DNA of 64,000 nt from Anaerolineales bacterium (GTDB lineage Bacteria > Chloroflexota > Anaerolineae > 4572-78 > J111): positions 682,001 through 746,000 of the forward strand of contig JABTUW010000003.1 in the NCBI GenBank assembly GCA_015075185.1, given 5' to 3'. This document shows positions 44,201 through 52,287 of this stretch, one piece after another. The notes under the pieces are model-generated. The model ran no database searches. It was not told where the DNA came from and saw nothing but the letters and a program-made list of their open reading frames with translations. Position 1 is the stretch's first letter, and every line of letters starts with the position of its first letter. The position numbers were made by a program, and so were the translations under genes.

Positions 44201-47200
44201 CGGCAGGCGGACGGTCATGATGTCCTGGGTCTGGCCGAAGAGGATCAGCCCCGGTGGGGTGGCGATTTTGCCAATCCTGGCCGGGGTTCGGGTGAGGAAA
44301 GAAGGGCTGCTGTCCGGCGAACTGTCACCGCCGCCGCTCCCCAGCACCTGGGTATCACTGAGGGGCGGGGTAACCGCCGGGATGTAGCTTTCCCGGGTCA
44401 TCTCAACGTTGTAATTGTGGGTCCAGCCCCAGCCCAGCGGGCCGTCCTCCGGGTCGCGGGAGTTGTAGGCCCGTTCAAAGGCCAGGGGCAGGCCCCAGGT
44501 GGGGATGCTGGCATCCAGGCGGCTGTAGGTGAAGTTGCCGGAGTAGGTGTTGACCGGGTCGCTGTCAAAGGCCTGCCAACTGGCGATGGTACAGGCGTTA
44601 TCCTTGCCCCACTGGCTGGCATCGTCCGGCGGGGCGTTCTCGATGATGTGGATGGTTGGCTTACAGTAAATCAGCGGCGGCAGCTCGACGCCCTGGTAAT
44701 TCTGGTGTAAACAGGCCGCCTCGATGTCACGGAAGTAACCGTCGTGGTCTGCGGTAATTTGCCAGGTGCTGACGACCTGCTGGCCCGCCTCCAGCCTGAC
44801 AAAGTTCAAGGTGGATTGGCCATTGACTGTAAAGCTGGTTGGATATTGGTCACTCTGCTTCAGAATCTCGATTGTCGGCTGGCCAATGCTGAAATTGTTG
44901 GCCGGGCCATAGCCCACGTTGGTGGCAATCACCTGCCAATCACCCGGCTGGCCGGCATAAACGTAGCGCGGGATGAAATAATCCAGCAGAATCTTGGGCT
45001 GAGGCTGGATGGTGATCATCTCTCTAGTTGTGACAATGACCTTATCATTATTGTACTTAATCGTAGCATAAACAAAGTAATTCTTGCCTGTAGAGCTGGT
45101 AATTCCAGAAGCGTCGGGAATGATGGTCCAACTGCCCAATTGGCGTTCCCCAGCCTCGTCCAGATTACCCAACAGGGTCGGCGGAGCAGGGATAACGATG
45201 AAATTGGCATCCCCATTTTCTTGCCAAGCCGAGGGCATATTGATACCTAAGGTTGAGGTTGGGATGAGTGAATTGCTTGGGAAGTTGGGCGTGATTGTTT
45301 GGGTAGATGTCAACGGGTCGCCAGGTTGGCGCATCAGGACGGGAGCGCCCCCTTCATCGGTAATCGTAATATCCACCTCAATGTTATTGACCGGGGCCGC
45401 CGTGCCATTAATCAGCTCCAGTTGGGCATTGAAGGCTTCCCGCTCTAAGGCATAACGTTGGCTCACTCGCAAGCGTACCAGATTATCCTTGAATTCAGGG
45501 GCAAAGGCCGCCCCACTCCCCGGCGGGCTGGGATCGCCCACCTTAACCGCAACCAGTTGGTTGCCCAGCCAGCTCCAGGTAGGTCGCTGCTTGGGCGGCT
45601 GACCCGGTTGGCTACAGTCGCAGTTGAGCACCTGCAAGTTCCAGACATCGCCAAAAATGTCTATCACTTCGCCGATTTCAGCATTTTGACTGGCGACGAG
45701 ATGACCCCAAACGTTTATCTGCGGCTCACCGGCGGCTTGACCAGGCGGCAGATAGGTGAGTGGGTAAGCCAGGCCGGGTGGTCGCGTCAGACTTGCCTGC
45801 TGATCCGGGTTATTGGAGTTCAAAGGTGTGACCAGTTGAGTTTCAATCTTCAGCCCATCCGCCGACATTTCCGCTTTGAGGCCAATTATCGCCGTCACGC
45901 CGTTGGTCGCTTTGACCAACACGTGATCGTAGTAGGCGCCATGCGCCAGCCATTGGGGTGGATTAACTGTTAGAGTGAGACCGGCCTCGTGTTGGAGCGG
46001 TAAAGAAATGATGTTGGTTGGGGTAATCGTTATCCAGGTCAACTGCTGCGGCTGGCTCAGGGTGATATTTTGCATCGCCGGGGCCGTGCCGTTAAGATTA
46101 CTTGCGGTGGGATAACCGCTGTTGCGCAGCTTGAGCGGAATCGCGGCTGTCTGGTTCAGCGTAAGCTGGGGATAACTGGCCGAGGCGCCATCGTACCAGG
46201 AGTAGTTGGGTGTATAATGGACGTAATTGGCCGACAGCTTGAGCAGAATCGTGCCTGCATCTCCGGCAAGACACTGGCCCGGATCCTCGGCCAAACTGGC
46301 ATAAAGAGTCAATGGGATATGCGCGTAAGGCGGAATATCATCTAACGGTAAGGTAGTTTTGCCGTCGGGCAGCACGCTGAAAGCGCTGCCGCTGGTCGTG
46401 GTGATCGTCGCCCGGACGTTGCCCAGCGCCTCCAACTCAAGGACCGGCAAGGTAAAGGCGACCGGGAAGAAATTATGAATCGTCACTGTTTCCGAGACAA
46501 TACCATTTGACCCAGACTGGCATAAACTGATGCTGCGCGGGGATAGGGTCAGGGCCGGCTTTGACTCGGGCACAAAGGTCATGGTCATTACAGTGGTGTA
46601 AACATCATCAATCAGGGTCGGCGTTACCGACCAGTTGACGATGACAGATGGCTCGTCTGCGGTAATAGCTTCCTCTTGGATGCCCTCTCCTGGTGTCAAT
46701 TCTATCTCTTTCTCCCCCAGCTTTAGCTCCCCCCGGCCCACTGTGGCCAGGTATTGACCGAGCTTGAGATCGGCGAAGCAGGTGTGACCATTGCTATCAG
46801 TCGCTTGAACCAAAGTTTTCTGCATGGTTTCGGTAATACCATTGGTGGCAACTACCTGCCCAGTTTGATCCACCAGGCGCACCAGGCCATCTGCCAGTGG
46901 GCTGTTGAGTCCGGTCTGCACGCTAATGCATAGGGTCCGAGTAAGGCCATCATTCAGGGTGATGTCCAAAGCAGCCGTGGCCGAATTGCCATTAGATGCT
47001 GTAATCTCAATGTTGTCCTGATGTCGGCTAATCGTTTCGGTCAATGGAGGAGCGGCATTGACCCAAACAGCCAGCTCACCCCCCGGTGGGATAACTGTAC
47101 CCGCCACTGGTTGACTCAGGTAAACCCAGGGGATATTATCGGGATTGGTTAGACTAATGTTGGTCAGTGTGACCGCGCCGGGATTGTGCAGGATTAGTGT

Positions 47201-50200
47201 CTGTTGGTTCAGGCCACCACGAGCTATGCCAAAGGCCAGGATGCCGGGTGAAACAGTTAGCCGGGGTAGGCCGGTTAGGATTTCAGCCCAGGCCTGAGTA
47301 CCGGTTCCATCGTCAACAGTGACAATGCCACTCTTGAGATCATGGTTATTGGCGCTAATATCAAAGTTGTACGTCTTGCCAGTCTCCAAACCAGTGAAGG
47401 TTAAATGGCCGGCCTGGTCAGTGACCCCCTGCCGATAGTAAGGCTGTGTACCAAACTGGCCTTCTGTAACCACAAAAATATCCTCTCGCAAGGTTACATT
47501 TGCACCTGTTACTACCGCTCCCGTATTGTTAGTCACGCTCAGTTGTAAATCTCGTGTTGGTCTTTGTACGTGGACATCCAACAGGATGTATTCTTCATCA
47601 ACATTATCGGCCTTGACTGTAACGATATCCCGATAATGGCCTGAAGTGTTGACCTCAGCAGTATTAGCCGTAATGGTAAAAACGGCGGCCTGCCCTGGCG
47701 GAATGTTCTCCAAGTATGTCCGGTTCACTGTAATCCATGAGGGCAGTGTTGGGGCGGCGACAACTTGGGTATCGGTCATCACGCCTGTGCCGGGGTTACG
47801 TATAGTGACGGTCAATACACCAATCTGTCCCAGGAGAACCGGCAAGGTGGGATAGGTGGGCGATACAGCCAGAAGGGGAATCGGTGGAACCACCGGGGTG
47901 GACACCGACTCGATGTTGTCAGCCAGACTGAGTTCAGCTTCGTTTGCCATTGCGGTTACCTGATTGATCAATGTCGTCGGCGCTGTCAGATTGACTGTGC
48001 CCACTAGACTAAAACTGTCAGTAGCCTGCCCCGGTCCTAGTTCGCCAACCTGCCAGACAAATTGATTACCGATTTGAGTGGGCGTGAAATTACCAACGTG
48101 CGAGACAAACTCAACTCCGGTGGGTAGGGTATTCGTCACCACTATGTTGGTAGCTGTCAGGAAGCCATTGTTGGCCACCGCCAGATAGTAAGTAATCGGG
48201 TAACCGGCCGTCACTGCTGCGGCAGAAGCGCTGAGGCTAACATTCAAATCAATCCCTTCAAAAGTAGCTGTGACGACATTACTGATCGGGAGATCATTCA
48301 CTATAGCCGAAATAACGACATGGGCAGGTTGATCGTGACTAATTCGGTAAGTGGCTTGACCCAATTGGTTTGTTATTGTACTAACCCCGGTAAGGGTCAC
48401 TTCTGGAGAGGTTCCTAATGTAGTAGGAATGTTGGGCACTAAGTTGCCAAACTTATCCCTCGCCGTGATTTGCACCTCGAGCTCACTACCATTAGCTGCC
48501 ACTGTTGAAGGACCTATAATTGACACTGCAGAGGCTATTGGGCTAACAAAATCCGGATCGAAGAAGACCATCGCTGGATTTACTAGACGTACAACACCAC
48601 TGGTAGCTTCAACAGTTTTTGTCTCTGAGGAGGTTGAGGTAATGGTGGTTGTCGCCACTCCATCGGCATTAGTTTCACCCAAACTGATAGCTCCAACTGA
48701 AGTTGGTTGGCCATTGATATAAGTACTTGATTGGTTGCCGTTTTTCAGAGAGACTGAAACGGGATATTCGGGAACAGGTGTTCCGGTAGTGGTGTGCAGA
48801 GTGACGGTTACAATACCACCAGCGACGCCATTGGCCGGGATAGATAATGGGCTAATTTCGATAGTGGAGGCAAGTGGGTCAACATGGCCGAGATAGGTCG
48901 TACCTGGACCACCATCTTGATAACCTGATCCGCCCCAAGTCTGAATATGATTACTATCAAAGATGAAACCATCATTGATATCGTAATAGATAGCAATGCG
49001 TCCTCCTGCTCCCCCACCAGCTTGGGTACCTCCGCCTGCGCCTCCGTTGGCTTTGAAAATTCCATTACCCGCCAGCGTCCCCGTTTCAATCCAGAGACTT
49101 CCTCCAGAACCACCACCGGCGCCTGTGCCACCATTAAGGCCGTTAACGCTGATTTCGCCATTATTGATGAAAGAAGTAGCAACAATTTTAATCGCTCCTC
49201 CACCTGTCCCGCCTGCCCCCGCATACTGCCTTCCACCTCCTCCGCTCCCTGGGTCTGTGGGTTGTAGTACAGAACCATAAGGATTCCCAGCGTTGTCATT
49301 ATTAACCCCAATACCTCCGAAATTACCATGCCCACCTCCACTACCTCCTCCATTGACGTTTGCACACGCCCACCAGGAGCAATAATTTCCTGCTCCCAGC
49401 CCCTCTCCCTCACTGTATCCTTGTCCATCAGCTTGAATGAAAGCACCGTTTCCTACAGTAATACCCTCTGTTAAGGTAATTACTGTTGGCACTGTAATTC
49501 CTGGCAATCTTTCGAGGGTAAGCACTGTGCCCGTTCCAGTGACAACTAAACTATTTAAGTTGATACTGATGCCACGCCAAGTTGTACTCTGATCAACTAC
49601 AACATCATCATCAACACTAAGTGTACGAGTTTGGCTTAAGATCTCATCAGTAGCCGTTATAGTTTGTATTCCGGCAGTCCGCAAAACAAGATTAGTAAAG
49701 GTATAGACCCCTTGATCAGTTGTAATAAATTGATGAGTGATTGGAAAATCACTTAAAGGGTCGGTGCTGGTCAAGGTCATGGTACCGGTGTAACCAGTGG
49801 CAATGTTGCCATACTTGTCATACGCTGTTACTGTTGCGCTGAAAGGGATGAACATATCAACTTCATTAAGTGTGGTAAAAATCAAGCTAGCCATTGGGCC
49901 AGGTACAACGGTAGAAGTGAAAAGGGAAATATTATTGTCCATATTGACTTCAGCTAGGCCTGAGTTCACCGTGCTAGTGGCGACTAGTGACGCACCGACT
50001 ATGGTAGAGGAGCTAACTATGCCAGTGATGCTTAAACTTTTACTTTCCTGACGAGCTAAGTCACTTAATTGCCAGGTGAGAGTTTGATTGGTTTGGCTAG
50101 TAGGCGATATTGAGCCACTCACAAAAGCTATACCAGGGGGTAAGGTGTGGGTAATAATCACATTTGGAGCTGTAATATGGCCGTTATTCTTTACTATTAG

Positions 50201-52222
50201 CTCATAATTGATATTCTCTCCCAGTTGAGCTACGGAAGTACCGACCACTGTCAGGTGTAAATCCGGATAAAGAATAGGAATAAGCCCATCTGTCCAGGCA
50301 GGATCATTGTTATCTGGCTCAGACGTAGAGCCAAGGTAACCATTGTTATTGTTGTTGGTGCTATCACCGACAATCTGGCCATCCCCTTCGTCAAATTTCC
50401 AATAACTTACTAATCCAGCTTCATTACCAACTAGGGGAACGTTCATTGTACTTTGAATTTCTGCTTGGGTAAGAGCTTTATTCCAAATACGGACATCATC
50501 GATAAGGCCATTAAAATATTCAGTTTGTGGATATACTGTAGATAATTTTCCTATGAAAATTGGAAGTGTATTTGTTAAAATTTGTCCAGTAAGAGCCTCA
50601 CATTCTATTTCTTGTCCATTAATATAGAAACAGGCTTGATTACCATCAAAATTTCCTGCAAGATGGTACCAGGAATTATTTTCAAGGGTAGGGTTAAGTG
50701 AAGAAGAGTCATATCCTGGAGAAATATTCCCATTGGTAGTCCTGATACTAAAAAATGCCTGAGGGCCTTGCGAATCTCTGGTTAACCTGAGGGCGTAAGC
50801 TAAGTCGGTGGAATATCCTTTTGACAATATGGTCCTATAATCGCCAGCCGAGGCTTTAATCCAGGCTTCAAGAGTAGTTTCATCAGTAAGATGAAAAATC
50901 TCATCGTTTCTAAGGTCTATATAGTCGTCCCCATCCAAAGCTAAAGCCGATCCAGAAGAAAAAATAGTAGCAATTGGTTCAGGTGAAGTATACTTTCGAA
51001 TACGCAGGTTTTCAAGCTCAACATAATCTAGATAGGGATAGGAATCAAAAGCTCCAACAGCAATAGCCAATTTGATCGGATTACCGTTCATGGTTCCTAT
51101 TGCCTTCAAGGTTTCATCAATGTAAAACGTGACAGTTATTCCATCTCTGGCAATTGAGAACTTTTTGGTTTCGCCACTTGTCGCAGACTCAAACGTATCA
51201 AATGGATTAGCTAAGGCATATGCCCAAGACCTCCACAAATCAATCCTATCCCCCCACTGATCTTGATGACCAAGATAAGCTTCGATTTGATCATCTGAGG
51301 CGTCAACAAGAGCAATACCTCCTTGCCCCATACGATTAGCCAATGTATCTTCAGCAGTAGATAGCCAGTCCACAACGAAGCGTGTTGGTAATGTGTAAAC
51401 AGCCTGATCTTGACTGCCGGTATCAGTGTTGTCATAAATCCAGTGAGCATCAACACCACTTCTCGCACCATCGGTAATGCGATATTTATTCCCCTGAATA
51501 GAAGCAGTGATGTTATTAACTTTATCTATGCTCCATTTAGAACTATCCAAAGCAGAGCCATCTGCTCCGTCAAAATCATCGAAAAACTCGAAGACGGCAT
51601 CGCCGTTACTCTCCGAGGTCCTGCTGCTGTCCCCATACGTCAGGTAAATCCTTTCAGTGGAAGCAGCGGGGATCGTGGGCACCTTGATCCAAACTTTGGT
51701 AGACGAAGTAGCACAGCCCGACTCAAGCCAGTAGGGCAGCGGTATCGCCTGGGTGCTGTCATAGAATCTCATATCGCCGCAGTCCGGGCGCAGCCGTCCT
51801 TGGGAGATGAGGCTGGTTGTATCCAGTGCTATCGAGACCTGGTAGTCTGTCAGCACCGAGGTGTTGCCGGTATTGTCAATGACGATGGGCACGGTATAGA
51901 GTGTCCCCTGGGTCAGGGGGAGGTACGCCCCTGGCTTATCCGACGGGGAGGGTTGGTCGCCCAGCAGGTTGAGCGGCTGGGGGTTGGCGCTTCCTCTTGG
52001 GGTTAAATCCTCTGCGTGAACAGGCCCCCGTTCCTTAAAGTCTATCCCTAAACCTGGCAGGTCTGCGAGACCTGCCAGGTTTGCAGGGGAGGGCGCGGAT
52101 GGGTTCTCAGCCGCACCCCTGGCTACAGGAACGGTCAGGAGAGCCAGCCCGGCCAGAAACAAGGCGCTCCACATTACCAGGAAGAGCTTCAGCAAAGTTG
52201 TATAGTGGGTCAGATGTTTCAT
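35195..52222 (-). CDS. Giant exported RHS/YD-repeat protein (5675 residues)
   Basis: A signal peptide (1-37) is followed by a DUF2341-like region (about 126-205), a LamG/concanavalin domain (about 426-595), DUF11 repeats (about 656-758 and 1328-1440), a Gly-rich segment (about 918-1088), Big_1-like Ig domains (about 1118-1325) and more beta domains. A DUF6531 cap comes at about 2560 (NTYSGNFTYSRLDASIPTWG) and roughly 70 YD repeats span about 2700-4300. Then come a PKD domain (about 4350-4430), a hydrophobic segment (about 4705-4725), further YD repeats and the RHS core end (DPLGSVRQITDPTGQ to NPVNYTDPSG, about 5050). A hydrophobic pre-toxin-like region and four 83-residue repeats finish it. 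RHS proteins encapsulate C-terminal effectors; no toxin is recognisable here. Confidence 0.93.
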   Translation of the reverse strand: MKHLTHYTTLLKLFLVMWSALFLAGLALLTVPVARGAAENPSAPSPANLAGLADLPGLGIDFKERGPVHAEDLTPRGSANPQPLNLLGDQPSPSDKPGAYLPLTQGTLYTVPIVIDNTGNTSVLTDYQVSIALDTTSLISQGRLRPDCGDMRFYDSTQAIPLPYWLESGCATSSTKVWIKVPTIPAASTERIYLTYGDSSRTSESNGDAVFEFFDDFDGADGSALDSSKWSIDKVNNITASIQGNKYRITDGARSGVDAHWIYDNTDTGSQDQAVYTLPTRFVVDWLSTAEDTLANRMGQGGIALVDASDDQIEAYLGHQDQWGDRIDLWRSWAYALANPFDTFESATSGETKKFSIARDGITVTFYIDETLKAIGTMNGNPIKLAIAVGAFDSYPYLDYVELENLRIRKYTSPEPIATIFSSGSALALDGDDYIDLRNDEIFHLTDETTLEAWIKASAGDYRTILSKGYSTDLAYALRLTRDSQGPQAFFSIRTTNGNISPGYDSSSLNPTLENNSWYHLAGNFDGNQACFYINGQEIECEALTGQILTNTLPIFIGKLSTVYPQTEYFNGLIDDVRIWNKALTQAEIQSTMNVPLVGNEAGLVSYWKFDEGDGQIVGDSTNNNNNGYLGSTSEPDNNDPAWTDGLIPILYPDLHLTVVGTSVAQLGENINYELIVKNNGHITAPNVIITHTLPPGIAFVSGSISPTSQTNQTLTWQLSDLARQESKSLSITGIVSSSTIVGASLVATSTVNSGLAEVNMDNNISLFTSTVVPGPMASLIFTTLNEVDMFIPFSATVTAYDKYGNIATGYTGTMTLTSTDPLSDFPITHQFITTDQGVYTFTNLVLRTAGIQTITATDEILSQTRTLSVDDDVVVDQSTTWRGISINLNSLVVTGTGTVLTLERLPGITVPTVITLTEGITVGNGAFIQADGQGYSEGEGLGAGNYCSWWACANVNGGGSGGGHGNFGGIGVNNDNAGNPYGSVLQPTDPGSGGGGRQYAGAGGTGGGAIKIVATSFINNGEISVNGLNGGTGAGGGSGGSLWIETGTLAGNGIFKANGGAGGGTQAGGGAGGRIAIYYDINDGFIFDSNHIQTWGGSGYQDGGPGTTYLGHVDPLASTIEISPLSIPANGVAGGIVTVTLHTTTGTPVPEYPVSVSLKNGNQSSTYINGQPTSVGAISLGETNADGVATTTITSTSSETKTVEATSGVVRLVNPAMVFFDPDFVSPIASAVSIIGPSTVAANGSELEVQITARDKFGNLVPNIPTTLGTSPEVTLTGVSTITNQLGQATYRISHDQPAHVVISAIVNDLPISNVVTATFEGIDLNVSLSASAAAVTAGYPITYYLAVANNGFLTATNIVVTNTLPTGVEFVSHVGNFTPTQIGNQFVWQVGELGPGQATDSFSLVGTVNLTAPTTLINQVTAMANEAELSLADNIESVSTPVVPPIPLLAVSPTYPTLPVLLGQIGVLTVTIRNPGTGVMTDTQVVAAPTLPSWITVNRTYLENIPPGQAAVFTITANTAEVNTSGHYRDIVTVKADNVDEEYILLDVHVQRPTRDLQLSVTNNTGAVVTGANVTLREDIFVVTEGQFGTQPYYRQGVTDQAGHLTFTGLETGKTYNFDISANNHDLKSGIVTVDDGTGTQAWAEILTGLPRLTVSPGILAFGIARGGLNQQTLILHNPGAVTLTNISLTNPDNIPWVYLSQPVAGTVIPPGGELAVWVNAAPPLTETISRHQDNIEITASNGNSATAALDITLNDGLTRTLCISVQTGLNSPLADGLVRLVDQTGQVVATNGITETMQKTLVQATDSNGHTCFADLKLGQYLATVGRGELKLGEKEIELTPGEGIQEEAITADEPSVIVNWSVTPTLIDDVYTTVMTMTFVPESKPALTLSPRSISLCQSGSNGIVSETVTIHNFFPVAFTLPVLELEALGNVRATITTTSGSAFSVLPDGKTTLPLDDIPPYAHIPLTLYASLAEDPGQCLAGDAGTILLKLSANYVHYTPNYSWYDGASASYPQLTLNQTAAIPLKLRNSGYPTASNLNGTAPAMQNITLSQPQQLTWITITPTNIISLPLQHEAGLTLTVNPPQWLAHGAYYDHVLVKATNGVTAIIGLKAEMSADGLKIETQLVTPLNSNNPDQQASLTRPPGLAYPLTYLPPGQAAGEPQINVWGHLVASQNAEIGEVIDIFGDVWNLQVLNCDCSQPGQPPKQRPTWSWLGNQLVAVKVGDPSPPGSGAAFAPEFKDNLVRLRVSQRYALEREAFNAQLELINGTAAPVNNIEVDITITDEGGAPVLMRQPGDPLTSTQTITPNFPSNSLIPTSTLGINMPSAWQENGDANFIVIPAPPTLLGNLDEAGERQLGSWTIIPDASGITSSTGKNYFVYATIKYNNDKVIVTTREMITIQPQPKILLDYFIPRYVYAGQPGDWQVIATNVGYGPANNFSIGQPTIEILKQSDQYPTSFTVNGQSTLNFVRLEAGQQVVSTWQITADHDGYFRDIEAACLHQNYQGVELPPLIYCKPTIHIIENAPPDDASQWGKDNACTIASWQAFDSDPVNTYSGNFTYSRLDASIPTWGLPLAFERAYNSRDPEDGPLGWGWTHNYNVEMTRESYIPAVTPPLSDTQVLGSGGGDSSPDSSPSFLTRTPARIGKIATPPGLILFGQTQDIMTVRLPHGSRAYFEIQDNGDTFVPFPGVKAELTRQGDVYRLALPQEQTVYVFTLDQKLAYLEDRNGNRLTFAYSDAAVPSEQRLLSVTDPAGRSLSFAYDADKRLISLTDPLSRTMAFGYTNGYLTSVTDFRGQTTTYAYTPPATDPATGERLPGQLATITDANNYTEVTNHYDGKRRVDWQEDAAHHRTTFTYAGDDGAGTVTTTTTDPAGQETIDHYNDKGQLVKQMDTYGFFEVYEYDDTYNMTRLVDKKGRETRYDWNDCGCAYEQVTDPLGYTTRMTYNSQGQLTGITDKRGHVTSMTYDSHANPLTVSDPLAGTVAYSYGSRGELLSKTDENNHSTFYGYDLYGNTTVITDALGQATRMTYDLAGRLLSTTDALGRVTHYSYDPGDNLLQVIDPLAGTTTFTYDNAGNRLTMVDALNRSTLYTYDARHNLTLVINPLSGTRTFAYDANRNLISETNENNQVTTYHYDNLNRLIEIVNPRPSDGQSEIQNRYTYDPVGNKLTEQDANGNVTTYVYDANDRIVETIYAGGSKMTASYDPADNLLSLTDAENRTLSYEYDALGRVTILHDPITGTVVYSYDAVGNQTAVTDAAGRTTTYTYDALNRLVQTTDPLSGAAVSSYDAVGNMVSLTDAEGRTTTFHYDPLNRLNQVTDPLSGTTVYSYDAMGNKRQVLDPLDRLASFDYDALNRLVQVTDPLGGATRYTYDALGNLTSTTDAEGRTTTYTYDALNRLIEIVNPESQIQNRYTYDANGNLTTETDAAGRVTRYDYDAFNQVITLTNAAGDVTAMAYDKVGHLIRLTDPEQRTTHYQYDPLDRLTQVTDPLGNHIHYTYDPVGNKLAETDPEGRTTRYFYDALDRLLAVRDALGGELTYTYDRAGNRLGMVDPTGSTTHYQYNALNRLVGLTNALSQTTAYTYDAVGNQLSVTDPKGRTTTYGYDALNRLTSSSDPLGQTTAFTYSLTGNLTAITNPLNQTTHYTYDALNRLIEIVNPRPSDGQSEIQNQYTYDPLGNMLSQTDANNHTTTFGYDALNRLIMMTNALNGITTYAYDKAGNLRQSSNPMSQTVNYTYDALDRLVEVADPLNGVTAFRYDKVGNQTEMIDPLLRSTRYGYDLLNRLTVITDALDGVTTYTYDLVGNQLIRTDAEGRTTTTEYDALHRPIKTTNSLSGLTHFSYDEVGNLIQIQNPKSQTQNFEYNALNRLVAATDALGGKTTYSYDAIGNLTQTQNPKSQIQNFEYDDLNRLTQTTNALGGITRYEYDLAGNLIRQTDPLGLVVTTTYDALNRPLEIQNPQSKIQNQYDALGNLLSQTDANNHTTTYDYDALNRVKQVTNPLGQSTHFEYDPLGNLKAVTDPLDRHTQYTYDALYRLEAVTDPLNRVTQYAYDKVGNQTGLTDAEGITTRYEYDALNRLALVTQNYVNGGPQSAFTNVQTRFEYDALGNLTKLIDPLEHEQTFAYDALNRIIAKRDALLHETAYDYDALGNVTQIVNPKSEIVNLHYDALNRLTSLTRPDETVSFSYDAAGNRLSMSDSFGTTTYEYDDLYRLIQVAQPSPIGGQTSIVGYSYDAKGNRTALTYPDSAQIAYTYDDDDRLTQIADWNGGLTHFSYDGAGQLTQKLLPNGIASTYEYDAAGQLTRLTHTQPLTSGPPLLAGYTHTYDDAGNRIQAVETVLSQIFTPTGIFTAAPLSGVAPLSVTFTSTFTYAASLTWDFGDGITETQTITDPQLIIHNSQFITHNYTTPGLYTVTLTAANDGAAYSFTRTTYIAVLPAGAFAEANGLLVVEAENLDRRSGGATHEWLLKTGQAGYTGTSYLQPLPDIDTLYPVEAISGSPQVDYPIYFTTSGTYTVWLRGYPANAAGDSVHVGLAPSANPSDLQLISVTGFTIRSWNWANDSTNGEAATLIIPTPGLYTLTLWMREDGLRLDRLLLSSDPTYLPGGDGPAESQRVSEGFQLFAAPVSTIQQALVMGGWEGWKDGELEDRTQLSSIHYLPSSNFTRSPFAQDPTLLLLSPLAAAAPLAGRRRWRRSAWLVLLILLALGLFATGTAIAADITTLYAAEEQRTASAEHQAGGAEESLLPRAPAPLHPRDLASLPQIQADSAGTITTTYSYDPLYRLTGASSSDGSAFNYTYDAAGNRLTYNVNGSQVAAYTYNAANWLTEVRGQASVNSYQYDANGNLLSDGTYSYGYDSANRLTSLTSPAETMSFAYNGDGVRVAQIANGLRTAYVQDVAAALPQVLTAQQGDTLSKYLRGLGLIGEERRQAGPNAVPAAWQYHLPDALGSVRQITDPTGQLLLTQRFDPFGNLWQRSSAGGPRSAYGFAGEEQDPASGQLFLRARTYNPATGRFLQADPVLGSPTEPRTLHHYSYAFNNPVNYTDPSGLMPPWLGQFDSQALTRVPPGSYAPAPPTQGGSGYYHPFNPGVPARSVNGADAGGWRTRSDVYAHQQSQGFRPKQCGFSDVLFGFGNSALNGNLLKDSFEFAQHGREIALSIMPMAMWELGFQLAIGFSPFDWLYDLGSLVAGRDIVSGEALSQWEKAAILAGFLTLGFGDDVIEAGNALKKLKSLDNAAAASKAGKKLLGNLVDVSQTKGVRDNLGELSRQGLNTLSGLSGGADEAAEAVANVGRGASHTDEMAEAVLDAKRSFSYLDEVPASRLDDLDALMGRRPVFSQAETRRMLSGGSDQALSHRLLKDRYSKYQENLSLLRQREAKYGGNAPMALLEQIHDYEHAIASAEKAWAGKISIQRFADETSHLRLNVSFNRWADTLQTPDDFRGVLKQFHKNRDILEEKAIKYGGIAPVELVNQIDDYKSAIGLAEQARAGRLSIQEFVEGTKDLILNLPSPSKLKRLMRTPDDFQRELIRLQKNLNILNEREASFGRNAPLQLLSQIEDYKSAIGSAKEVVAGRLTIQEYRKGIANLNLDLPSTSILTRPLNTPGDFEQVLKQFHRNHGNLLERKARFGDIDASLPLQNQIRDYEYAIDLAEEAQAGRLSVQEFRKGVMPLILDY
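35198..36127 (-). repeat. Four tandem 83-residue repeats at the RHS C-terminus
   Basis: Units at residues 5366-5448, 5449-5531, 5532-5614 and 5615-5675 (the last one truncated) share the pattern NLxxLxEREAxxGxxAPL followed by LLxQIxDYxxAIxxAE and AGRLSIQEF, then a TPDDF linker. The period is exactly 83 residues (249 bp). Helical throughout. Confidence 0.9.
39720..42790. repeat. Dispersed short GATTTTGGATTT-type inserts inside YD repeats
   Basis: AT-rich stretches made of GATTTTGGATTT-like words occur in frame at about 39721-39756, 40315-40350, 40500-40540, 40627-40665, 41197-41250, 41970-42006 and 42732-42786. They encode segments such as IEIVNPRPSDGQSEIQNRY and QNPKSQIQNFEYDDLNRL. Two of them (41197 and 42732) are nearly identical. 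They stand out from the GC-rich YD-repeat background. Confidence 0.8.
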
Positions 52223-52287
52223 CTTTTTATGCCTCGGTTGCTGCTTAAAATGGGGAGATAGGAAAGCCGGGCTGCCTGCTCCGGAGG

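Noticed and set aside
39000..44700. Long plus-strand open frames (for example 41279-42748 and 43298-44047) opposite the RHS gene
   Set aside because: They are antisense shadows of the YD repeats, rich in VxGxVG patterns forced by the repeat codons, without ribosome binding sites or family resemblance.
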